Of a stretch of 64,000 bases of DNA, positions 43,868 to 52,935 are shown in pieces. The notes under the pieces were generated by a model. The model had not been told where the DNA came from. It was given only the letters and a program-made list of their open reading frames with translations, and did not search any database. Numbering within the stretch: position 1 is the first letter of the stretch; the number at the start of each line of letters is the position of its first letter. The position numbers and the translations under genes were made by a program. This stretch comes from HyVt-477 sp965224605 (GTDB lineage: Bacteria > Pseudomonadota > Gammaproteobacteria > Thiotrichales > Thiotrichaceae): positions 62,001 through 126,000 of the forward strand of contig CBDCZP010000010.1 in the NCBI GenBank assembly GCA_965224605.1, read 5' to 3'.

Positions 43868-44992
43868 ATGAAATATAGAAAAGAAATTGATGGCTTACGT
43901 AGCATCGCGGTTATCCCCGTTATTTTATTTCATGGGGGTTTTCAGTGGCTCAGCGGTGGCTATATTGGCGTTGATGTATTCTTTGTAATTAGCGGATTTT
44001 TAATCACATCCATTATTCTCAAGGAACAGGACGCAGGTACATTCACAATTGCCGGATTCTATGAAAGACGCGCCCGCAGGATTCTACCTGCCCTATTCCT
44101 AGTTTTACTGGTTTCCCTTCCCTTCGCTTGGCACTGGTTATTACCCTTTGAACTGAAGAATTTTGCTAACAGCATTATTGCCACTAACCTGTTTTCATCC
44201 AATATATTCTTTTGGCTGGAAAGTGACTATTTTGCTGCCACCTCAGAGGTCTTGCCGCTATTGCATACCTGGACGCTGGCAGTAGAAGAACAGTTTTATA
44301 TTATTTTCCCCTTGTTCATGATGCTGTTTTGGGGCTTGGGGAAACGCAAGTTGGCAATTATTACCAGCGTTATAGCCCTATTAAGTCTAGGTTTAGCCGA
44401 ATGGGGCTGGCGAGAATATCCAGAAGCTAACTTCTATTTATTACACACAAGAGCATGGGAGTTAATGATTGGGGCTTTGGTAGCATTTTATCTATTTAAT
44501 AACCAACAACCAAAAGGACGTATTAATCAATGGGCAAGTCTGACGGGGTTAGCACTTATTATTGTTCCTCTTTTTCTGTTTGATAAAGGAACGCCATTTC
44601 CAAGTCTGTATGCACTTGCACCTACACTGGGTACTGCTCTCATCCTTCTTTTTACAATACCTGGCACGCTTGTTTATCGTCTGCTTTCATTACGGCTATT
44701 GGTAGGCATAGGTCTGATTTCTTACAGTGCTTATCTGTGGCATCAACCTATATTCGTATTTGCACGTCTGATGAGCATGGAGGAACCCAGTCTTTGGCTA
44801 ATGGGCTTTTTAAGTATTTTTACGCTTATCTTGGCATACCTGGGCTGGCGTTTTGTGGAGACCCCTTTTAGAGACAGACGACGTTTCAGTCGCCAACAAA
44901 TATTTATTGGCAGCGTTGTTATCAGCCTTGTGTTTATTGCAATAGGTGTGGCATTCATTGTATCTGATGGCGCGATGAATAGGGATTTATAG
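43868..44992 (+). CDS. Acyltransferase 3 (OafA/YrhL-like) membrane protein
   Basis: A 374-aa integral membrane protein with about ten helices. It has the family N-terminus YRKEIDGLRSIAVIPVILFH (catalytic His), the GGYIGVDVFFVISGFLIT block, the FYERRARRILP segment and LHTWTLAVEEQFY. These proteins move acyl groups onto periplasmic glycans. Most OafA-type homologues carry a C-terminal SGNH domain in one chain of about 600 aa. Here the protein stops after the membrane part, and an SGNH-like protein is encoded separately 190 bases downstream. Confidence 0.9.
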   Translation: MKYRKEIDGLRSIAVIPVILFHGGFQWLSGGYIGVDVFFVISGFLITSIILKEQDAGTFTIAGFYERRARRILPALFLVLLVSLPFAWHWLLPFELKNFANSIIATNLFSSNIFFWLESDYFAATSEVLPLLHTWTLAVEEQFYIIFPLFMMLFWGLGKRKLAIITSVIALLSLGLAEWGWREYPEANFYLLHTRAWELMIGALVAFYLFNNQQPKGRINQWASLTGLALIIVPLFLFDKGTPFPSLYALAPTLGTALILLFTIPGTLVYRLLSLRLLVGIGLISYSAYLWHQPIFVFARLMSMEEPSLWLMGFLSIFTLILAYLGWRFVETPFRDRRRFSRQQIFIGSVVISLVFIAIGVAFIVSDGAMNRDL

Positions 44993-45053
44993 GGTGAGAC
45001 CTTCATGATTGCTCGGTAGAAAATACTTGTACCCCTGTTTCGCCTTTCTATCC

Positions 45054-45076
45054 AGAGATTCATTTGACGAATCTCT
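45054..45076. repeat. Inverted repeat between the acyltransferase and SGNH genes
   Basis: AGAGATTC (45054-45061) and GAATCTCT (45069-45076) form an 8-bp stem with a 7-base loop. It is followed by A residues on the plus strand, so it is not a terminator for that strand. It may shape the mRNA between the two partner genes. Confidence 0.5.
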
Positions 45077-45183
45077 AAAAAAAATGTCATTCGTTTAAGC
45101 AAAGTATTTTTGCTCAGCTACAATACAATATGGTCAGACCCATTTACCCATCTGACCCAATGGAATTATTTCAGGAACGAGTC

Positions 45184-46014
45184 ATGATACTTGAGATTAA
45201 AAAATATTTATTACTTTTTCTGCTGGCTATCACCATCGCCTTCGGCACATTAACCACCGCTCAGGCGTCCAATGCACGAATCGATATTTTGCAAGCCTCC
45301 AATAAAGAAAAAAGCGGAGAATATGTCCGTCAACGCTTCCTCAAGCTAATAAAAAGACCTTTTGATCCCAATGACAAGAGAAAAAAAATACTAATCATTG
45401 GTGACAGCCATGCACAGGACTTTTACAATGCCTTGGCAGAGAATAATATTGAACAACACTATCAAATCAGCACCAGACGTATCCCCGCTATCTGCGGGAT
45501 TTATCTGGGACCAGAAAATATCCATCCTTTCATAGAAAAAAAGCATATCCCGAATTGCCAAAAATCTGACACGCTGGCTGACGCTATGCCACAAATCAGA
45601 CAGGCGGATGTGGTCATTCTTGCTGCAAACTGGAAATTATGGTCTGCACAACGTTTGCCAATTACCCTTCAGAATCTGCACATCATGACACCACAAAAAC
45701 TTTTTATCCTTGGACGCAAGAATTTTGGCAAATTAAATCTGCGTAAATATCTTCGTTTGTCAGATAATGAACTCAAGCAACTCCGTAACCCAGTACACGG
45801 AATTCAACGAGAAGTTAACCAGACAATGAGACAAGTCTTACCCAAAGGGGTGTTTGTCGATATTCATGCGTTGATTTGCAAGAGTGAGAACGATTGTCCA
45901 TTGTTTACACCAGAAGCAAGGTTGATCAGCTTCGACGGTGGCCACTTGACGCAACAGGGGGCTCGTTATGTGGGTAGAATTTTGCTTCAAAACCCACCAT
46001 TGAATCAGTTGTAA
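45184..46014 (+). CDS. Exported SGNH-hydrolase-like protein
   Basis: A 276-aa protein with a signal peptide (about 1-28, ending near AQAS). The SGNH block I is IIGDSHAQDFYNAL, giving the nucleophile Ser, and block V is SFDGGHLTQQGA with Asp and His. This is the fold that usually forms the C-terminal half of OafA-type O-acyltransferases. It probably works with the upstream membrane acyltransferase to complete acyl transfer to a cell-surface glycan. The ATG at 45184 has AGGA in front; earlier in-frame ATGs would spoil the signal peptide. Confidence 0.85.
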   Translation: MILEIKKYLLLFLLAITIAFGTLTTAQASNARIDILQASNKEKSGEYVRQRFLKLIKRPFDPNDKRKKILIIGDSHAQDFYNALAENNIEQHYQISTRRIPAICGIYLGPENIHPFIEKKHIPNCQKSDTLADAMPQIRQADVVILAANWKLWSAQRLPITLQNLHIMTPQKLFILGRKNFGKLNLRKYLRLSDNELKQLRNPVHGIQREVNQTMRQVLPKGVFVDIHALICKSENDCPLFTPEARLISFDGGHLTQQGARYVGRILLQNPPLNQL

Positions 46015-46071
46015 TAAAAAGCAGAGCATTCTGGCGCCATCATTAACAGTTATAACACTTGAAATAACAGG

Positions 46072-46096
46072 TGTAGAGTTTCCAGAAAACTCTACA
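46072..46096 (+). terminator. Hairpin after the SGNH gene, possible terminator
   Basis: TGTAGAGTTT (46072-46081) and AAACTCTACA (46087-46096) form a perfect 10-bp stem with a 5-base loop. The T run is poor, so termination is only suggested. Confidence 0.4.
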
Positions 46097-46193
46097 AAGT
46101 CTAATTTTCAGGTGGTTTCACCGTAAAAGGACTATATAAATAACAGACTAAGAATAGATACCAGACCAAAATACTAAGCAGTAGAGATTACAA

Positions 46194-46469
46194 ATGGCAA
46201 CACACAAAAAAGACTTCGACCCCGATTGTTTTGGCACCATCAACAAGGAAACTAAGGATATTTGTAACCATTGTGCCTACAGCGAAGAATGTGAAGAGTT
46301 TAAAGAACCCTTAGCTAATTACATTGCCGTAGCCGCTGAAAAGGGTAAGGCGAATTATTTGCATGAAAAAGCTGAAGTAAGAAGTACCGCAATCGGAAAA
46401 TTTATCGGTTACGGTCTTACTCTGCTAATATTGCTCTTTGTTTTTTGGCAAATTTCCACAGGGACGTAG
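46194..46469 (+). CDS. Small tail-anchored Cys-motif membrane protein
   Basis: A 91-aa protein with four Cys near the N-terminus (C12, C24, C27, C33; CNHCAYSEEC) that could bind a metal. One membrane helix (about 66-86) lies close to the C-terminus. The layout is a small zinc-ribbon-like head held on the membrane. No family is recognised. A repeat block begins directly after the stop codon. Confidence 0.65.
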   Translation: MATHKKDFDPDCFGTINKETKDICNHCAYSEECEEFKEPLANYIAVAAEKGKANYLHEKAEVRSTAIGKFIGYGLTLLILLFVFWQISTGT

Positions 46470-46738
46470 AGACTACATATTAAGCCTAAACTTTCTGGAA
46501 GCGATACTTTAGCTCACCTAAGGTGTTGATTATAAGAACTGTATTGCGAGCCTGAAGAGACTGTGCAAGTATTCCTTATGTAGGGTGTGCCGACGAAGGA
46601 GGCGCACCATGAATCAACAACTTATGGTGCGCCTCGTACCTCGGCACACCCTACAAATGAGATTTTTCTTAATACTTGCACAACCTCTGAAGGCTCACCT
46701 CCAATACAAAAGAACCTCTGATTTAGTTCGACCTCCCG
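46470..46738. mobile_element. Composite MITE/REP element, copy A
   Basis: The outer unit carries TCTGGAAGCGATACTTTAGC, CTAAGGTGTTGATTATAAG and CTGAAGAGACTGTGCAAG. It is interrupted at 46580-46654 by a palindromic REP unit (GTAGGGTGTGCCGA...TCGGCACACCCTAC), and it then continues with ATACTTGCACAACCTCTGAAGG. The same arrangement lies inverted at 57.2 kb. It fills the space between the small membrane gene and the queA stop. Confidence 0.85.
46580..46654. repeat. Palindromic REP unit inside composite copy A
   Basis: The arms GTAGGGTGTGCCGA and TCGGCACACCCTAC are exact inverse copies. Inner arms with GGCGCACCAT and ATGGTGCGCC also pair. Single arms of the same unit cluster next to the RAYT relic at 60 kb. 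Confidence 0.88.
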
Positions 46739-46740
46739 AA

Positions 46741-47787
46741 CTAAATAGCAATAAGAAACATAGCATCACCATAGCTAAAAAAACGATACCTGTGTTCAAC
46801 AGCGTAAGAGTAAGCGCTAAAGATATTTTCATAACCGGCGAAAGCAGATACCAGCATCAGCAAGGTAGAACCGGGTAAATGGAAATTGGTGAGCAGCACA
46901 TCTACTGCCTTAAACTGATATCCCGGTGTAATAAACAATTGAGTATCACCTGAATACTCCTCTAATTTTCCAGTTCTTGCGCACGCTGATTCCAGACTTC
47001 GAACCGTCGTTGTACCCACAGCAACAACACGACCACCACGTTGCTGGCATGCTTCGATTGCCGCACAAGTCTCGGTTGACACTTCTACATATTCTGCATG
47101 CATAACATGCTCGGACAAATCATCAGTTTTGACTGGCTGAAACGTGCCTGCGCCCACATGTAAAGTAACCTTGGCGGTCGCCACGCCTTTTCTTCGCAAT
47201 GCTTGCATCATATGATCATCGAAATGCAGTCCGGCTGTCGGTGCAGCAACCGCACCGGGTTTGTCTGCAAATACAGTTTGATAACGCTCCTTATCAGTCT
47301 TGTTGTCAGAGCGTTCGATGTAGGGAGGCAAAGGAATATGCCCGTATTGTTCAAGCAGTTGTAAAACCGTGGAATCGTTATCGAATTCAAGTCGAAAAAG
47401 TGAATCGTTGTGCCCTTCACGACCCAGTACCTTTGCTTTGATCTGACCTTCTAGTGTGAGTATAGCGCCTGATTTTGGAGATTTACTGGCACGGATGTGT
47501 GCCAACAACACATGCTCATCAAGTACACGTTCAACCAAAACTTCAACTTTTCCACCGGTTTCTTTATGACCATACAGGCGGGCTGGAATAACTCGTGTGT
47601 CATTAAACACCAGTAAGTCATCTGGCTCGATAAGCGCAAGTACATCAGCAAACTGACCATCGATTATTTCCCCGGTCTTGCCATTCATCTGTAATAACCG
47701 ACTAGAGGTGCGTTCTGCAAGAGGCTCTTGGGCAATTAATTCAACGGGTAAATCATAATGGAAATCAGATAACTTCATGTTAGACAT
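46741..47787 (-). CDS. queA: tRNA preQ1(34) S-adenosylmethionine ribosyltransferase-isomerase
   Basis: QueA moves the ribosyl group of SAM onto preQ1 in tRNA to make epoxyqueuosine. The 348-aa protein has the family start FHYDLPVELIAQEPLAERTSSRL, then the GGKVEVLVER, HIPLPPYI, AAPTAGLHF, GAGTFQPVK and TTTVRSLESA blocks. The frame opens with ATG at 47787, but a second ATG at 47778 (MKLSDFHYD) is as likely from family alignment. Its stop lies against a composite repeat. tgt and the yajC-sec genes, frequent neighbours, are absent here. Confidence 0.95.
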   Translation of the reverse strand: MSNMKLSDFHYDLPVELIAQEPLAERTSSRLLQMNGKTGEIIDGQFADVLALIEPDDLLVFNDTRVIPARLYGHKETGGKVEVLVERVLDEHVLLAHIRASKSPKSGAILTLEGQIKAKVLGREGHNDSLFRLEFDNDSTVLQLLEQYGHIPLPPYIERSDNKTDKERYQTVFADKPGAVAAPTAGLHFDDHMMQALRRKGVATAKVTLHVGAGTFQPVKTDDLSEHVMHAEYVEVSTETCAAIEACQQRGGRVVAVGTTTVRSLESACARTGKLEEYSGDTQLFITPGYQFKAVDVLLTNFHLPGSTLLMLVSAFAGYENIFSAYSYAVEHRYRFFSYGDAMFLIAI

Positions 47788-47948
47788 TCAGGCTGCTTGG
47801 AGAAAACAGGAGAATAGATTAATCTACGCCAACTCACAATCAACAATATAAGGGTGCCTCTTGTAATTAGGGTTTCGTTTTAGTGTTGATATGCCCTTTG
47901 GGTACAATTAATAGAGATTCCCATAACATATCGCGGTACCTACCCACT

Positions 47949-48626
47949 ATGATGATTCAAGATCAACCTAAGCCCTACATTGTACCTCGGTGTGATAAAG
48001 AAATTGCCATTTTGTATCAGGATGATGACATCTTGCTTATCAATAAACCGGATGGATTATTGAGTGTTCCAGGAAGGCATCCACTCAATAAAGACAGTAT
48101 TAATAATCGTCTCCTTAAACTCTTTCCAGACATGGGAATGGCACACCGCTTGGATTTGGATACCTCCGGGATAATGATTGTGCCATTAAACAAACCCGCT
48201 TTAGCACATGTTAATAAACAGTTTCAAGACAGAGTAATTCATAAAACCTATACCGCTGTTCTATTTGGACTCGTCGCAGAAGAAGAAGGAAAGATTGATC
48301 TCCCCCTTATCTTTGACTGGCCGAATCGCCCGCTGCAAAAAGTGTGTCAAAGTTCAGGAAAAGGCGCACTCACACTCTACAAAGTCTTGCAGCGTAACGA
48401 GGCAGACAACACGACACGTGTACTGTTCACTCCCATCACAGGTCGCTCTCATCAATTAAGAATTCATAGCCGGGAAATGGGGCATCCTATTATTGGCTGT
48501 GATATGTATGCCACTAGACAGGCTTATGAAATGGGCGACAGACTGATGCTACATGCGACAGAAATCAGCTTTACACATCCTGCTACAGGCGAAACGATTT
48601 GCGAAACGTGTAAACCTGAATTTTAA
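47949..48626 (+). CDS. RluA-family pseudouridine synthase
   Basis: A 225-aa enzyme that isomerises uridine to pseudouridine in rRNA and/or tRNA. The catalytic Asp is in HRLDLDTSGIM. Other family blocks are INKPDGLLSVPG, GRSHQLRIH and GHPIIGCDMY. It has no S4 domain, like RluA itself (E. coli RluA is 219 aa). Two ATG codons (47949 and 47952) are adjacent, and the longer frame to 47883 has no support. The leader contains a degenerate trace of the 43-kb MITE. Confidence 0.9.
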   Translation: MMIQDQPKPYIVPRCDKEIAILYQDDDILLINKPDGLLSVPGRHPLNKDSINNRLLKLFPDMGMAHRLDLDTSGIMIVPLNKPALAHVNKQFQDRVIHKTYTAVLFGLVAEEEGKIDLPLIFDWPNRPLQKVCQSSGKGALTLYKVLQRNEADNTTRVLFTPITGRSHQLRIHSREMGHPIIGCDMYATRQAYEMGDRLMLHATEISFTHPATGETICETCKPEF

Positions 48627-48791
48627 TAATCCTGCCGCTTACTGCCCGTCGCCAATTCACAACCGTACACACCCACAAACGTAATTTTTTTCGCTAAAGT
48701 TTACAGATTGTTTATATTTCTGTGACCTTCTCGCCATATTTAATTCCTAAACTTGTTTCTCACTCAGAAAAAATACCAAGGAGTAGGAACC

Positions 48792-49496
48792 ATGATTAAA
48801 AAAACAATATTGAGTAGTGTGGCATTAGCTTTAGCTTTAGGAAGCACACTTGCTCAGGCTCAACAGTTTACAGTCAGCGTGAAAAATTTAACCCATGCGA
48901 TCAATTTCACACCCTTATTCATCAGCGCACACAACGATGCGATTCATCTTTTCCAGTCGGGAGCTACAGCAAGTAGTGAGCTTCAAGCAATGGCAGAAGG
49001 CGGCGACATCAGTTCACTAGTGACCTTGCTAGATGCCGCAGGTGCCAATAACGCAACGCCACCGGGCTTACTAGCACCCGGCGCCTCATCGCCTGCTTCA
49101 AGCATTGATACAGGTACATCCAATAATGAATATTTGTCAGTGGTTGCCATGTTATTACCTACCAATGATGGTTTCATCGGACTAAACAGTTGGAAAGTAC
49201 CGACTACACCAGGCACTTACACCATTAACATCAATGCCTATGACGCCGGAACAGAAGCTAACAACGAGATCATCAATGCAGGTGGCGCACCGGGCGTTCT
49301 GGGAATTCCAGCTGCACCATCAGGACCAACAGGCACTAATGGCACAGGTGTTGCTGGTGTCGATACCAATCAAACCGTGCATATTCATCGCGGCAATCTG
49401 GGTGACACCAACCCTACGGGAGGCGCCAGTGACGTTGATAGTCGTGTACATCGTTGGTTGAATCCAGTAGCCCGTGTCACTGTAACTGTGCAATAG
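48792..49496 (+). CDS. Exported spondin-domain protein 1
   Basis: A 234-aa protein with a signal peptide (about 1-23, ending AQAQ). The mature part is a spondin_N domain: FTVSVKNLTHAINFTPLF, SSELQAMAEGGD, AYDAGTEANNE and HRWLNPVARVTV. These domains occur in eukaryotic extracellular-matrix proteins and in bacterial secreted proteins of unknown role, where metal binding has been suggested. AAGGAG before the ATG at 48792 fixes the start. A second spondin gene follows 9 bases later. Confidence 0.88.
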   Translation: MIKKTILSSVALALALGSTLAQAQQFTVSVKNLTHAINFTPLFISAHNDAIHLFQSGATASSELQAMAEGGDISSLVTLLDAAGANNATPPGLLAPGASSPASSIDTGTSNNEYLSVVAMLLPTNDGFIGLNSWKVPTTPGTYTININAYDAGTEANNEIINAGGAPGVLGIPAAPSGPTGTNGTGVAGVDTNQTVHIHRGNLGDTNPTGGASDVDSRVHRWLNPVARVTVTVQ

Positions 49497-49505
49497 GAGG
49501 TTGTC

Positions 49506-50234
49506 ATGATTAAGAGAAAATATTACACAGGGACGATTAGCAAAAGTACTGCTAAATACATTGCCCTAACCTCATTATTGCTTTCAACGGCTTTTTTATC
49601 GGGTTGTCACAGTGATGATGAAACACGTTCCTTCGATATCAGCGTAAGAAATGTCACTGCCAACCAGCCGCTATCACCCATAGGTGTAGTGCTGCATAAA
49701 ACTGGCTATCATGCATGGATTGATGGTCAAGCCGCCAGTGTCTCTCTGGAGCATCTAGCAGAGGGTGGAGATAATAGTGCCCTTATCACAGATGCAAATG
49801 CTATTGACACAACACTACAAGCGACTAGTGGAGCGCAACCAGTAGGTCCAGGAGGAAGCACCCAATTTCAACTCTCTATTAATAACGAGACTGACATTAG
49901 GTTGACCTTGTTTTCAATGCTGGTGAACACCAATGATGCGTATACAGGTATAAATGCCGCAAAACTGAGTGATTTAACCGTTGGCCAGAGCCTAAGTCTG
50001 AGCTTGCCCGCATGGGATTCAGGTACTGAGGCAAATTCAGAAGCCCAAGGTACCATGCCTGGCCCCGCTGATGGCGGTGAAGGTTTCAATGCAAACAGAG
50101 ATGATTTTCTGGATTTAGTGGGTATTCATCGTGGCGTTTTATCAAGTGATGATGGTTTGGCTAGTTCTATATTAAACCAGTCGCATCGTTTTGATAATCC
50201 AGTGATGCAGGTGCGCATTACTCGCACTCAGTAG
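49506..50234 (+). CDS. Spondin-domain lipoprotein 2
   Basis: A 242-aa protein with a lipoprotein signal (LSGC at about residues 31-34). Its spondin_N domain resembles that of the preceding gene: FDISVRNVTANQPLSPIGVV, SLEHLAEGGDNSAL, AWDSGTEANSE and FDNPVMQVRITR. The pair therefore consists of one soluble and one lipid-anchored copy. This suggests duplication followed by a change of location. AGGAGG before the ATG is an excellent ribosome binding site. Confidence 0.88.
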   Translation: MIKRKYYTGTISKSTAKYIALTSLLLSTAFLSGCHSDDETRSFDISVRNVTANQPLSPIGVVLHKTGYHAWIDGQAASVSLEHLAEGGDNSALITDANAIDTTLQATSGAQPVGPGGSTQFQLSINNETDIRLTLFSMLVNTNDAYTGINAAKLSDLTVGQSLSLSLPAWDSGTEANSEAQGTMPGPADGGEGFNANRDDFLDLVGIHRGVLSSDDGLASSILNQSHRFDNPVMQVRITRTQ

Positions 50235-50252
50235 TTATTAAATACTACTTAT

Positions 50253-50277
50253 GGAAGTGAGCATCAGGCTCACTTCC
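50253..50277. terminator. Hairpin between convergent spondin and tsaD genes
   Basis: GGAAGTGAGC (50253-50262) and GCTCACTTCC (50268-50277) form a perfect 10-bp stem with a 5-base loop. The T run is weak. The stem sequence is shared with the interior of the MITE-like family (TGGAAGTGAGC), so it may be a domesticated fragment. Confidence 0.55.
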
Positions 50278-50353
50278 TATTCAACTCGACCAGAGCTAAG
50301 TTTATTTAACACTGATCGAATGAATTCGCCTCTACAAGACTGATCCAAGATAG

Positions 50354-51355
50354 TTAAATTGGTTCTAGCTCGTTAAGCGGCCAACGTGGTCGGGGAGTTA
50401 TAACCGCTTCCTCAGCTTGACCTGTCTTCAGACGCATGGCTCCTGCATAAGCAATCATCGCACCATTGTCAGTACAGAATTCCAACCGGGGAAAACTTAC
50501 TTTAGCATTCAGGCTATGCAATTTTTCTCGCAAATGCTTATTAGCCCCTACCCCACCCGCAACCACAAGGTTTGTACAACCTGTTTGCTCAAGCGCGCGA
50601 TGACATTTTATGAATAGCGTATCAACCACTGCATCTTGAAAGGCTCTGGCGATATTAGCTTTATCTTGCTGAGTCTGTGTTGATTTCTGCCAAGTATTAA
50701 GCGTGTAGGTTTTCAAACCACTAAAGCTGAAATCCAGACCGGGTCGATCGACCATCGGTCTTGGGAATTTATACATCCCTGTTTCTCCTTGCTCTGCCAA
50801 TGCCGCTAGTACAGGGCCTCCTGGATAACCCAGACCCAGCATTTTTGCGGTTTTGTCAAAGGCTTCTCCGGCCGCATCATCCAAAGATTCACCTAATATG
50901 GTGTAATCACCAATGGCCTGAACCTCTACCAACAGGGTATGTCCTCCAGAAACCAACAATGCAACAAACGGGAATTCAGGTTGCTCGTCTTCTAGCATAG
51001 GTGCCAGTAAATGACCTTCCATGTGATGTACAGCTACCGCAGGAATGTGTAGGCTCCATGCCAACGAACGTCCTATTGATGCGCCTACTAGCAATGCTCC
51101 TATCAATCCAGGGCCTGCTGTGTAGGCAATACCATCAAGATCATTGAGTGTGAATTTTTTACTGGCGAGAATACTTTTTATTAACGGAGTGATTTTGCGA
51201 ATGTGATCACGAGAGGCCAGTTCGGGTACGACTCCACCATATTCCGCATGTAATTCAACTTGGCTATAAAGTTCGTGCGCGAGTAACCCTTTATCAGTAT
51301 CGTAGAGCGCGACAGCGGATTCATCACAGGAGGATTCTATTCCTAGCACTAACAT
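50354..51355 (-). CDS. tsaD: tRNA N6-adenosine threonylcarbamoyltransferase TsaD
   Basis: TsaD transfers the threonylcarbamoyl group onto A37 of ANN-decoding tRNAs, together with TsaB and TsaE. The 333-aa protein has the ASKHA ATPase fold, starting LVLGIESSCDESAVAL. It also has the metal-binding HHMEGH, the VSGGHT block, and NGAMIAYAG near the end. It is monocistronic here. The usual neighbours rpsU and dnaG are not in the window. Confidence 0.96.
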   Translation of the reverse strand: MLVLGIESSCDESAVALYDTDKGLLAHELYSQVELHAEYGGVVPELASRDHIRKITPLIKSILASKKFTLNDLDGIAYTAGPGLIGALLVGASIGRSLAWSLHIPAVAVHHMEGHLLAPMLEDEQPEFPFVALLVSGGHTLLVEVQAIGDYTILGESLDDAAGEAFDKTAKMLGLGYPGGPVLAALAEQGETGMYKFPRPMVDRPGLDFSFSGLKTYTLNTWQKSTQTQQDKANIARAFQDAVVDTLFIKCHRALEQTGCTNLVVAGGVGANKHLREKLHSLNAKVSFPRLEFCTDNGAMIAYAGAMRLKTGQAEEAVITPRPRWPLNELEPI

Positions 51356-51519
51356 GAGCTTACTTACCTACAATACAGAAAAAAGAAAACGCTATGCTAT
51401 AGTATTTAGCACACTTTTGCTGGTAATCTTGCATGATCACCCCGTACTCCGCATTTCATACTCAACGCAGACTACCCGCTGATTTCAGCCGAAGAGTCAC
51501 ACTGGAAAACTAAACACCT

Positions 51520-52935
51520 ATGCAATCTCTGAAATCTACACACATACGTTCACGTATTACTCAGTCACTCAGTTTTCGTACTATTATGATTGCCATTCTT
51601 TCATTACTTATGTTGATTCCATTGTCGCTGGTAGATCAAACCATTAAAGAACGCAGTTCGCGTTATTACAATGTGCTAAGTGATATCGCAAGTAGCTGGG
51701 GCAAGCAACAAACACTGATTGGCCCTTTACTGGTAGTACCTTATGTAGAACATGTGGTAACTGTGAACACCATCACCGATAAAAGCGGTGATAGTAAAAC
51801 CATCAGCAAAGATGTTTTCACAGAAAAAACGCTGTTGATCCTTCCTCAAGAATTAGACATTAATGCAGATTTAAAAGAAGAATATCGCAAGCGGGGGATT
51901 TACAATTCTCTCGTTTATGCTGCCGAGACCACCCTGCATGGACACTTTAATATTGAACAGCTAATTGATTCTTGTAACCGTAATTGTAGCATTAAGTGGG
52001 ATAAGGCCTGGATATCCATTGGTTTAAGTGACACCAAAGCCATTACTGAAACATCAAGAATGAACTGGGACGGATCCAGTATTGCCATTCACCCCGGCAC
52101 CAAACTCACCCACCTTATTAACAATGGTTTTCATGCGCCTCTTCTTGGTCTTAATCCACAGACACCTCTTCCTACCTTTAAAATTCGTATTGCAATGAAT
52201 GGCAGCAAGGGCATTCGGTTTGCTCCACTTGGCGTAGTCAGCAAGGCTAATATCACTTCAAGCTGGCCACACCCCAGCTTTCAGGGAGAAGTGTTGCCGA
52301 AAGAAAAAAAAATCACCGCCGAAGGCTTTACCGCCAGATGGCAAATCCCTAACCTAGCCCGAAACTATCCTCAATATTGGCAAATAGATGATAACCCTTC
52401 TATGCGCTCTAAGCATTCTGCTCGTTACGACCTGACCCAGTTCACCACCGGTGTAGACTTGTTTGAACCCGTTACCCTGTATTCAAAAATATCACGATCA
52501 ACCAAGTATGGAATATTGTTGATAGCTCTTACCTATATCACGTTTCTTATTTTTGAACTAACCGTAAAAGCAAAGCCACACTTTGTGCAATATGTATTGG
52601 TAGGCCTTGCCCTTAGCCTGTTCTATTTGTTACTGGTTTCATTGGCAGAGCATATCCGTTTTTTGTACGCGTATTTAGTTGCCTCAGGTGTAACCATTTT
52701 ACTCATCACGCTCTATTCAATGGCCATTTTGAAAAAGAAATTACGGGCAATGTGGATTGGTGTGCTATTAATAGGTTTGTATGCTGTTCTTTATACGCTA
52801 CTACACCTCGAAGACTATGCATTACTGGCAGGATCAGCTTTGTTATTAGTGGTGATTAGTACATTGATGTTTGTGACCCGACGTATTGAACCTGCAGAAG
52901 CACCCGCCATACTCAGGAATAGCGATACAGAATGA
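51520..52935 (+). CDS. creD: Inner membrane protein CreD
   Basis: A 471-aa membrane protein. One N-terminal helix (about 20-42) is followed by a large periplasmic region (SRYYNVLSDIASSWGKQQTLIGPLLVVPY, given here as SRYYNVLSDIASSW and QTLIGPLLVVPY). At least five helices lie in the C-terminal third. In E. coli CreD belongs to the CreBC regulon and affects colicin resistance and envelope integrity. No creB or creC gene is next to it, so its control here is unknown. Confidence 0.92.
   Translation: MQSLKSTHIRSRITQSLSFRTIMIAILSLLMLIPLSLVDQTIKERSSRYYNVLSDIASSWGKQQTLIGPLLVVPYVEHVVTVNTITDKSGDSKTISKDVFTEKTLLILPQELDINADLKEEYRKRGIYNSLVYAAETTLHGHFNIEQLIDSCNRNCSIKWDKAWISIGLSDTKAITETSRMNWDGSSIAIHPGTKLTHLINNGFHAPLLGLNPQTPLPTFKIRIAMNGSKGIRFAPLGVVSKANITSSWPHPSFQGEVLPKEKKITAEGFTARWQIPNLARNYPQYWQIDDNPSMRSKHSARYDLTQFTTGVDLFEPVTLYSKISRSTKYGILLIALTYITFLIFELTVKAKPHFVQYVLVGLALSLFYLLLVSLAEHIRFLYAYLVASGVTILLITLYSMAILKKKLRAMWIGVLLIGLYAVLYTLLHLEDYALLAGSALLLVVISTLMFVTRRIEPAEAPAILRNSDTE

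Noticed and set aside
43868..44992. Acyltransferase gene as a pseudogene truncated before its SGNH domain
   Set aside because: The frame is intact through all membrane helices, and an SGNH protein with its own signal peptide and ribosome binding site follows, so a working split pair is more likely.
45054..45076. Terminator after the acyltransferase gene
   Set aside because: The hairpin is followed by A residues on the transcribed strand, not T, so it does not have terminator form.
46585..46878. 97-codon frame over the composite repeat
   Set aside because: It is translated REP sequence. A nearly identical peptide is read from the inverted copy at 57100-57297, so the similarity is due to the DNA repeat, and the frame also runs into the end of queA on the other strand.
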